In this document: one piece after another, positions 14,883-21,403 of the stretch
Position numbering within the stretch: the stretch's first letter is position 1
Layout: each line of letters opens with the position of its first letter
Assembly: GCA_021771675.1 (NCBI GenBank)
Contig: JAETOP010000064.1
Coordinates: 1 to 21,403, forward strand
Reading direction: 5' to 3'
Source: Oscillospiraceae bacterium
GTDB taxonomy: Bacteria > Bacillota_A > Clostridia > Oscillospirales > Oscillospiraceae
DNA: 21,403 nt
Made by a program: the position numbers and the translations under genes
Notes under the pieces: model-generated
What the model was told of the DNA's origin: nothing
What the model saw: only the letters and a program-made list of their open reading frames with translations
The model's database searches: none

Positions 14883-15524
14883 TCACTCCGCCATCAAATA
14901 TTCCAGGAAACAGATCACATTCTCCCGATTCTGGGCGTTGGCGATCACCAGCACGCAGCTGTCCTCGGCAGCCAGAGGGTAATTTTTCCCAAAGGCGGTA
15001 TCCTTAAGCTCCAGGGCAATGGCAGCTCCATCCTCCTCGATCACATCCCAGCGGGTCAGGGTTTCCGCCGGGAAAAGCTCCCGCAAGTCCAGAATTACCT
15101 CCTGTTCCTGGAAATCGTCCAGTGAAGCCCGGTCTGTAATGATATAATCCAGGGATCGGGCGGCAATCATGCTGGAAACAATCATAAAGGCCGCCGCATC
15201 CTCCTGGGAGGGGCTCTCAGCATCAAAGTCAATGTTCCGGCTGCCCACCAGCTCCACCTTCTGATCCTCATTACCGCCGCAGTATTCCCAGTAATCCTCC
15301 ATCAGATGGGCGTACCCCTCCGGGGAGGTGGAATTGTTTATAAAAATACCGGAGATCAGGGTTTCCTTACTGTTGTCCGCCACGGTGTGGGCAATGGACA
15401 CCAGCATGCAGATCACAGCGGTCCCCACCAGGATGTACCATTTATAATATATCCAGATGTGTTCCAGCTTCTTTTTCAGGGACAGCGCTTTGAACGATGC
15501 CCATTCCTGTCGGATTCTTTCCAT
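14883..15524 (-). CDS. Single-pass membrane protein of unknown function
   Basis: A 213-residue protein I cannot assign to a characterised family. A basic cytoplasmic stretch (1-25, LSLKKKLEHIW) leads into one membrane span at about 26-46 (YYKWYILVGTAVICML). The rest (about 47-213) is predicted to be outside the cell, acidic, with alternating strands and helices that could resemble a small binding domain. The IWIYYKW start is a style I have seen in uncharacterised clostridial membrane proteins. The ATG at 15524 has GAGGA about 8 bases upstream; an in-frame start 45 bases earlier lacks one. It is the first gene of the minus-strand surface operon and may supply its ligand-sensing or anchoring part. 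Confidence 0.7.
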   Translation of the reverse strand: MERIRQEWASFKALSLKKKLEHIWIYYKWYILVGTAVICMLVSIAHTVADNSKETLISGIFINNSTSPEGYAHLMEDYWEYCGGNEDQKVELVGSRNIDFDAESPSQEDAAAFMIVSSMIAARSLDYIITDRASLDDFQEQEVILDLRELFPAETLTRWDVIEEDGAAIALELKDTAFGKNYPLAAEDSCVLVIANAQNRENVICFLEYLMAE

Positions 15525-15548
15525 CTGATTTTCCTCAATTGTTTTATG

Positions 15549-15576
15549 ATAATATATCCAAGCGCTCACACGGCAA
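15549..15576 (-). promoter_or_regulatory. Promoter of the surface-signalling operon, with an overlapping dyad
   Basis: On the minus strand TTGCCG (15576-15571) and TATTAT (15554-15549) are spaced by 16 bases, giving a start near 15542. The -35 box lies in an inverted repeat, CGGCAAGG (15571-15578) and CCTTGCCG (15588-15595), which could be an operator. Confidence 0.55.
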
Positions 15577-15711
15577 GGGGCTTACATCCTTGCCGGTTTC
15601 GCTCAGCAGTTCGGGAAATGGCAATTTGGCGGGCAGACGACTACCTTTTTTATTTTATCATACTCCCCGGGAAAATCCAGACTTTGGAAGGAATTTCACA
15701 AAAAATTTACT

Positions 15712-15760
15712 TAAGGCAACACCGCAGCAAGACAGGGTTCTCGGCGGAATGCCCAATTCC
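15712..15760. repeat. Decayed left end of the AAGGCAACACCGC fold-back element
   Basis: TTAAGGCAACACCGCA here matches the terminus of the element at 7765, and a further TCGGCGGA is shared at a similar distance inward. No matching right end is found before pckA, so this looks like a truncated copy lying between the surface operon and pckA. Confidence 0.55.
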
Positions 15761-15781
15761 CAGGCTGCTTTTTGCCATTTC

Positions 15782-15796
15782 TTGTATCCGATACAA
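15782..15796. promoter_or_regulatory. Palindrome upstream of the pckA promoter
   Basis: TTGTATC-C-GATACAA is a perfect 7-bp dyad with one central base, ending 27 bases before the pckA -35 box. The size and symmetry suit a dimeric repressor or activator of GntR type, but no regulator gene is adjacent. Confidence 0.5.
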
Positions 15797-15823
15797 AAAC
15801 ATCGAAAAAAAGGAAAAATCGTG

Positions 15824-15852
15824 TTTACAATCCGGATGCCTTGTGTTAAAAT
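15824..15852 (+). promoter_or_regulatory. Promoter of pckA
   Basis: TTTACA (15824-15829) and TAAAAT (15847-15852) are 17 bases apart, with a TG one base before the -10 (extended -10). Transcription would begin near 15859, leaving a leader of about 93 bases. Confidence 0.75.
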
Positions 15853-15857
15853 GTATG

Positions 15858-15919
15858 CGGTGAAGGTTGGGGTTATCCCCGCTTCACCGGAAAATGTCGT
15901 AATTTGCGGCATCGCCGCA
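15858..15919 (+). promoter_or_regulatory. Two hairpins in the pckA leader RNA
   Basis: CGGTGAAG (15858-15865) pairs with CTTCACCG (15882-15889) around an inner GGGG/CCCC stem. It falls at the predicted 5' end of the message. A second hairpin, TGCGGC/GCCGCA with a 3-base loop (15905-15919), sits 15 bases before the AGGAGG site. No riboswitch class is recognised. Confidence 0.55.
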
Positions 15920-15951
15920 TAGCTTTCAATTTACAGGAGGAATCAGTAATT

Positions 15952-17568
<1,617 letters not shown>

Positions 17569-17612
17569 TTCCGCAATCTGTTGTTTGATGGCTGCGGGAA
17601 TCCCAAAGCCAT

Positions 17613-17669
17613 CCAGGGCAGCGCTTCCGTGATGAACATTCACGGAAGCCTCCCCTGGGTTTTCTTTTG
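17613..17669 (+). terminator. Terminator after pckA
   Basis: An outer stem CCAGGG/CCCTGG (17613-17618, 17653-17658) encloses a perfect inner stem GCTTCCGTGA/TCACGGAAGC (17623-17632, 17640-17649). TTTTCTTTT follows at 17660-17668. It would end pckA messages and uncouple them from the oad genes. Confidence 0.8.
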
Positions 17670-17686
17670 CGGCCGGGAGGCAGAGC

Positions 17687-17744
17687 GATAACGGATAACA
17701 GAGAACCAGTTGCACCACTCAACGATTCTCTGTTATCTGTTATC
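17687..17744. repeat. 19-bp inverted repeat upstream of oadA
   Basis: GATAACGGATAACAGAGAA (17687-17705) is matched inverted at 17726-17744 with one mismatch, around a 20-base loop. Each arm itself holds the direct repeat GATAAC-n-GATAAC. A weak -35-like TTGCAC lies in the loop. It may be a small mobile repeat or an operator controlling the oad operon; no clear oadA promoter was found elsewhere. Confidence 0.6.
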
Positions 17745-17797
17745 TCCTTCCCCCTGCCCGACTTACATCATATCTTTTTAACGGAGGTTCATCCAAT

Positions 17798-19207
17798 ATG
17801 GCTCAAAAAGTCCAATTTACTGAAACCGTCGTTCGTGATGCCAACCAGTCCCTGATGGCCACCCGTATGGCCTTCTCCGATTTCGCCGAGATCCTGCCCA
17901 CCATGGACAAAGCCGGCTACTATTCCGTGGAGTGCTGGGGCGGCGCCACCTTCGACAGCTGCCTGCGCTACCTGAACGAGGATCCTTGGGAGCGGCTGCG
18001 CAAGATCCGCAAGGCCATGCCCAACACCCGGCTGCAGATGCTGCTCCGGGGCCAGAACCTGCTGGGCTACAAGCACTACCATGACGACGTGGTGGAGAAG
18101 TTCGTGGAGCTCTCCATCAAGAACGGCATCGATGTACTGCGTATCTTCGACGCTCTGAACGATTTCCGCAACATTAAGACCGCCCTGGAAGCCACCAAGA
18201 AGTATGCCACCAAGCGCACCGTGGCCTCCGGCTGCATCTCCTATACCCAGTCCCCCGTACACACCCCCGCCAAGTACGCCGAGATGTGCAAGGAGCTTCA
18301 GAGCATGGGCTTCGACACCATCTGCCTGAAGGATATGGCCGGCACCATGTCCCCCGACGAGGCCGAGCATCTGTTTAAGGGCATCAAGGACGCAGGCGTG
18401 ACCCTGCCTCTGATCCTGCACACCCACTGCACCACCGGCATGGCCTACATGACCGTGATGAAGGCCATCGAGTCCGGCGTGGACATCATCGACACCGCCA
18501 CCTCCTGCTTCTCCAACGGCACCTCCCAGCCCGCCACCGAGTCCATCTACTACGCTCTGGAGCAGATGGGCATTGAGACCGGCCTGAATGAGAAGGTCAT
18601 CAACCAGGTCAACGACTTCTTCAAGCCCGTGAAGCAGAAGTACATCGACAACAAGACCCTGAATCCCAAGTCCATGGGCACCGATGCCCAGGCACTGGTG
18701 TACAAGGTTCCCGGCGGCATGCTGTCCAACATGATCGCCAACCTCACCGACATGCACGCCATGGATAAGTTCGACGCCGCCCTGGCAGAGATTCCCGCCG
18801 TCCGTGCCGACATGGGCTATCCTCCCCTGGTCACCCCCCTGTCCCAGATGGTTGGCAACCAGGCCGTGACCAACGTGCTGGTGGGCCAGCGCTACAAGAA
18901 CATCTCCAAAGAAATCAAGAGCTACCTGAAGGGCGAATACGGCATCACTCCCGCTCCCGTGGACGAGGCGCTCCAGAAGAAGGTTCTCTCCGAGGCCGGT
19001 ATGGACAAGCCCATCGACTGCCGGGTGGAAGACCAGAAGCGCACCGGCGAGGACTTCAAGAACGCCAAGGCTGCCTTGGGCGACCTGGCCCGCAGCGAAG
19101 AGGACGTGATGAGCTACATCTGCTTCCCCGATCAGGCCAAGAAGTACCTGGAGGGTGTGAAGGCCGCTGAGGAGAACAAGGTCACTTACACCATCACCGA
19201 GGCATAA
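17798..19207 (+). CDS. oadA: Oxaloacetate decarboxylase alpha subunit (carboxyltransferase)
   Basis: A 469-residue cytoplasmic carboxyltransferase that moves the carboxyl group of oxaloacetate to biotin, releasing pyruvate. The TIM barrel has metal ligands D14 (VVRDANQS) and H208/H210 (HTHCTTG), and the catalytic lysine K178 (CLKDMAG). A conserved helical C-terminal domain runs from about residue 300. It is shorter than the roughly 590-residue fused OadA because the biotin domain is a separate gene 0.4 kb downstream. CGGAGG lies 10 bases before the ATG. It leads an operon with oadG, a biotin carrier and oadB, each spaced 2-12 bases apart. The homologous pyruvate carboxylase subunit B is the main alternative, but the beta and gamma pump subunits next door favour oxaloacetate decarboxylase. 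Confidence 0.95.
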   Translation: MAQKVQFTETVVRDANQSLMATRMAFSDFAEILPTMDKAGYYSVECWGGATFDSCLRYLNEDPWERLRKIRKAMPNTRLQMLLRGQNLLGYKHYHDDVVEKFVELSIKNGIDVLRIFDALNDFRNIKTALEATKKYATKRTVASGCISYTQSPVHTPAKYAEMCKELQSMGFDTICLKDMAGTMSPDEAEHLFKGIKDAGVTLPLILHTHCTTGMAYMTVMKAIESGVDIIDTATSCFSNGTSQPATESIYYALEQMGIETGLNEKVINQVNDFFKPVKQKYIDNKTLNPKSMGTDAQALVYKVPGGMLSNMIANLTDMHAMDKFDAALAEIPAVRADMGYPPLVTPLSQMVGNQAVTNVLVGQRYKNISKEIKSYLKGEYGITPAPVDEALQKKVLSEAGMDKPIDCRVEDQKRTGEDFKNAKAALGDLARSEEDVMSYICFPDQAKKYLEGVKAAEENKVTYTITEA

Positions 19208-19219
19208 GGAGGCGCACCT

Positions 19220-19609
19220 ATGGAAGAAGTAGTTGAAACCATTGCGGAAGAAGCCGTTGTGATCGCTCAGACCGCATCCGACAAAATCGGCATTGGCGAA
19301 TCAGCAATCTACGCGCTGCTGGGCTACGCTGTGGTGTTCTTCGGTATCTCCCTGCTGATGGCGGTGGTTATGATTATGGGCAAGATTTTCATTGCCAAGG
19401 ATCGCAAGGCCGCTGCTGCCAAGGCTGCCGCCGCTCCCGTCGCTTCCGCTGCCCCAGTGGCCAAGCCCACCGCTCCCGGCTCCGCCGGTGAGCTGAAGCT
19501 CTACGACGTGGAACCCAAGACCGCAGCCATGATCATGGCCATTGTGGCCGACAAGATGGGCAAGCCCCTGAACGAGCTGCGCTTCATTTCTATCAAGGAG
19601 GTCAAGTAA
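19220..19609 (+). CDS. oadG: OadG-family gamma subunit of the sodium pump decarboxylase
   Basis: A 129-residue membrane protein that holds the carboxyltransferase and beta subunits together. A single membrane span lies at about 31-57 ([20 protein letters not shown]), then an Ala/Pro-rich cytoplasmic linker (64-92). A C-terminal segment (94-129, [19 protein letters not shown] then [12 protein letters not shown]) is typical of Firmicute gamma/delta subunits. The N-terminus is acidic, on the outer side. GGAGG lies 6-8 bases before the ATG, 12 bases after oadA. Related methylmalonyl-CoA and glutaconyl-CoA decarboxylases use similar subunits, so its partner specificity comes from oadA. Confidence 0.88.
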   Translation: MEEVVETIAEEAVVIAQTASDKIGIGESAIYALLGYAVVFFGISLLMAVVMIMGKIFIAKDRKAAAAKAAAAPVASAAPVAKPTAPGSAGELKLYDVEPKTAAMIMAIVADKMGKPLNELRFISIKEVK

Positions 19610-19611
19610 TT

Positions 19612-20007
19612 ATGAAATACAAAGTGACCCTGAACAAGCGGGTTTATGAGGTTGAGGTTGAGGCCGGTCAGGCCATGCTGCTGGACGAGTACGAGGCCGT
19701 TGCCCCCGCTCCCGCCGCCGCTCCTGCGGCTGCTGCCCCCGTCGCGGCTCCCGCTCCTGCCGCCGCCCCTGCCGCTCCTGCTGTCACCGGCGCCGGTGAG
19801 CCTGTCACCGCCCCCATGCCCGGCACCATCCTGAAGGTGAACGTCACCCAGGGCCAGGCCGTGAAGGCCGGCACCGTGCTGTGCATTCTGGAAGCCATGA
19901 AGATGGAGAACGAGATCATGACCTCCAAAGACGGCACCGTCACCCAGATTCTGGTGAGCAAGGGCTCTGCCGTGGATACCGGCGCACCTCTGGTTGTGAT
20001 CGGTTAA
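19612..20007 (+). CDS. Biotin carboxyl carrier protein of the decarboxylase
   Basis: A 131-residue carrier that shuttles the carboxyl group between OadA and OadB. The N-terminal strand pair ([16 protein letters not shown]) is followed by an Ala/Pro linker (31-58), which acts as a flexible arm. A biotinyl domain (64-131) has the canonical EAMKM motif with biotinylated K97. The ATG lies 2 bases after the oadG stop, and its ribosome site (AAGGAGG) is inside oadG, so the two are coupled. The linker is encoded by a GC-rich, low-complexity stretch near 19700-19790. A biotin ligase must be supplied from elsewhere. Names vary (gcdC/mmdC-like), so no symbol is given. Confidence 0.93.
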   Translation: MKYKVTLNKRVYEVEVEAGQAMLLDEYEAVAPAPAAAPAAAAPVAAPAPAAAPAAPAVTGAGEPVTAPMPGTILKVNVTQGQAVKAGTVLCILEAMKMENEIMTSKDGTVTQILVSKGSAVDTGAPLVVIG

Positions 20008-20019
20008 GGAGGGTCCCCA

Positions 20020-21255
20020 ATGAATATTGGTGAAATCCTTCTGAATCTGTGGAACAAATCCGGGTTTGCCCAGATTATCTCCGGCTTTGTGTCCAGCAAT
20101 GGCTGGCAGAACCTGGTGATGCTGATCATCGCCTGCGTGCTGCTGTACCTGGCCATCGTTAAGAAATTCGAGCCCCTGCTGCTGGTGGGCATCGCCTTCG
20201 GCTGCCTGCTGACCAACCTGCCCGGCGCCGGGCTGTACAACCAGTCGCTGTGGGATGCCTATGTTCAGGGTACCCCCTATGTAAACGCCGCCGGTGAAGT
20301 GATTGAGCACATCACCTTTACCACCATCATCCACGACGGCGGATTGCTTGACATCTTCTACATCGGCGTCAAGTCCTCCCTGTACCCCTGCCTGATCTTC
20401 ATGGGCGTGGGCGCTATGACCGACTTTGGCCCCCTGCTTTCCAACCCCAAGAGCCTGCTGCTGGGCGCTGCCGCGCAGCTGGGCGTGTTCGTGGCCTTCT
20501 TTGGCGCCGTGTGCTTCGGCTTCACCGGTAAGGAAGCCGCTTCCATCGGCATCATCGGCGGCGCTGACGGCCCCACCGCCATCTTCCTGACCAGCCGCCT
20601 GGCTCCCCATCTGCTGGGCGCCATTGCTGTGGCCGCCTATTCCTACATGGCCCTGATTCCCCTGATTCAGCCCCCCATTATGAACGGGATGACCACCCTC
20701 AAGCAGAGAAAGATCAAGATGGTTCAGACCCGCACCGTCTCCAAGACCGAGAAGATCATCTTCCCCATTGTGGTCACCATCTTCGTAGCCCTGCTGCTGC
20801 CCGATACCGCTCCTCTGATTGGCTGCCTGATGCTGGGCAACCTTCTTAAAGAGACCGGCGTCACCGACCGGCTCAGCGACACCGTGCAGAATGCCCTGAT
20901 GAACATCGTCACCATCCTGCTGTCCACCGCCGTGGGCGCCACCATGATTGGCTCCCGGTTCCTGACCCCCCAGACCCTGTTGATTGTCCTGCTGGGTGTG
21001 ATCGCCTTCATTATTTCCACCGCTGGCGGCCTGCTGGGCGGCTTGGTGATGTGCGCAATGACTCACGGCAAGGTCAACCCCCTGATCGGCTCCGCCGGTG
21101 TGTCCGCCGTTCCCATGGCGGCCCGGGTGGCCAACGTCCAGGGCCAGAAGGCCAATCCCTCCAACTTCCTGCTGATGCACGCCATGGGCCCCAACGTGGC
21201 CGGTGTCATCGGCTCCGCCATTGCCGCAGGCTTCCTGCTCAGCGTCTTTGGCTAA
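20020..21255 (+). CDS. oadB: Sodium-translocating decarboxylase beta subunit
   Basis: A 411-residue integral membrane protein that decarboxylates carboxybiotin and exports Na+. It has about nine to eleven hydrophobic spans. The conserved re-entrant region contains GGADGPT with D183, matching the essential aspartate of Klebsiella Oad[11 protein letters not shown] carries N353 and S362, at the spacing of the Klebsiella N373/S382 ion-site residues. AAGGAGG is 7 bases before the ATG, 12 bases after the biotin carrier stop. It is the last gene of the operon and is followed by a terminator hairpin. The same beta family serves methylmalonyl- and glutaconyl-CoA decarboxylases; oadA decides the substrate. 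Confidence 0.96.
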   Translation: MNIGEILLNLWNKSGFAQIISGFVSSNGWQNLVMLIIACVLLYLAIVKKFEPLLLVGIAFGCLLTNLPGAGLYNQSLWDAYVQGTPYVNAAGEVIEHITFTTIIHDGGLLDIFYIGVKSSLYPCLIFMGVGAMTDFGPLLSNPKSLLLGAAAQLGVFVAFFGAVCFGFTGKEAASIGIIGGADGPTAIFLTSRLAPHLLGAIAVAAYSYMALIPLIQPPIMNGMTTLKQRKIKMVQTRTVSKTEKIIFPIVVTIFVALLLPDTAPLIGCLMLGNLLKETGVTDRLSDTVQNALMNIVTILLSTAVGATMIGSRFLTPQTLLIVLLGVIAFIISTAGGLLGGLVMCAMTHGKVNPLIGSAGVSAVPMAARVANVQGQKANPSNFLLMHAMGPNVAGVIGSAIAAGFLLSVFG

Positions 21256-21268
21256 TCCCTGATAACTG

Positions 21269-21292
21269 AAGCCTCCCATTCTGGGAGGCTTT
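21269..21292 (+). terminator. Terminator after oadB
   Basis: AAGCCTCCC (21269-21277) and GGGAGGCTT (21283-21291) form a perfect 9-bp stem with a 5-base loop, 13 bases past the oadB stop. The T-run is short (TTTC), so termination may be partial; a second stem follows at once. Confidence 0.75.
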
Positions 21293-21296
21293 CAGG

Positions 21297-21329
21297 CCGT
21301 CGAAAATCCCCTCTGGGGCTTTCCGACGG
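21297..21329. repeat. Second inverted repeat downstream of oadB
   Basis: CCGTCG (21297-21302) pairs with CGACGG (21324-21329), with inner AAA/TTT and CCCC/GGGG pairing. It is a long, nearly perfect hairpin that may back up the preceding terminator. Confidence 0.6.
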
Positions 21330-21357
21330 AAGGATTGCAGTCTGCTTAGCGCACTCC

Positions 21358-21378
21358 TTGTGCGCCTGTGGCGCACAA
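21358..21378. repeat. Perfect hairpin near the right edge
   Basis: TTGTGCGCC (21358-21366) and GGCGCACAA (21370-21378) form a perfect 9-bp stem with a TGT loop. A further GCGCAC just upstream could pair in an alternative way. It does not make a tRNA cloverleaf and looks like an intergenic repeat cut by the window edge. Confidence 0.5.
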
Positions 21379-21403
21379 CTCGCACACACGCAGCCTGGAA
21401 TGT

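Noticed and set aside
19700..19795. GC-rich low-complexity tract as a possible repeat locus
   Set aside because: It encodes the Ala/Pro linker of the biotin carrier, which is normal for the family.
19501..21279. Long minus-strand open frame (592 codons) opposite the biotin carrier and oadB
   Set aside because: Its composition (Gly/His/Gln repeats) follows from the complement of two real genes and it runs across three of them.
21330..21403. Possible tRNA or structured RNA gene at the right edge
   Set aside because: Hairpins are present, but no cloverleaf with T-loop GTTCRA-type bases could be formed.

Overview
The window reads as a chromosomal segment of a GC-rich, low-spore-type gut Firmicute, most likely Clostridia of the Oscillospiraceae/Ruminococcaceae group. 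This rests on GC-rich coding with AT-rich intergenic spacers, strong GGAGG ribosome sites, ATP-type PEP carboxykinase beside a split biotin-dependent Na+ pump, FHA/zinc-ribbon signalling genes of a clostridial style, and abundant small fold-back repeats between genes. No rRNA, tRNA, CRISPR array or transposase was seen.

Layout. (1) 1-896 has no gene that I can support; it is a nest of three inverted-repeat elements, one of them a 200-bp MITE with a clean 10-bp target duplication. (2) 897-7425, minus strand, is a maltose/maltodextrin-type uptake operon: binding protein, two permeases, a lipoprotein alpha-amylase, then a TraX-family membrane protein and a VOC-fold protein. It is read from a near-consensus promoter at 7620-7648. 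(3) 7426-8172 is the divergent control region, with operators, leader hairpins and a 162-bp fold-back element. (4) 8173-9165, plus strand, is a LacI-family regulator, probably of the sugar operon. (5) 9294-11111, plus strand, is FtsH. (6) 11201-15524, minus strand, is a five-gene cell-surface operon: an unknown single-pass membrane protein, a membrane-anchored trypsin-like protease, a zinc-ribbon/FHA-like protein, a transmembrane vWA-FHA protein and a remnant protein-kinase N-lobe with a zinc ribbon. This is the least understood and most interesting block. (7) 15952-21255, plus strand, holds pckA and then oadA-oadG-biotin carrier-oadB, encoding the sodium-pumping oxaloacetate decarboxylase.

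How the parts fit. Extracellular amylase activity releases maltodextrins, the ABC transporter imports them (its ATPase is not encoded here), and glycolysis yields PEP. PckA can carboxylate PEP to oxaloacetate with formation of a nucleoside triphosphate. OadABG with its biotin carrier can then decarboxylate oxaloacetate to pyruvate while exporting Na+. Together these would be an energy-conserving route from PEP to pyruvate. The 11201-15524 operon looks like an envelope sensing module: an extracellular vWA domain joined through the membrane to a cytoplasmic FHA domain, a surface protease, and soluble or membrane partners that carry decayed FHA and kinase folds. All functions are inferred from sequence motifs recognised by eye; no database search was run.
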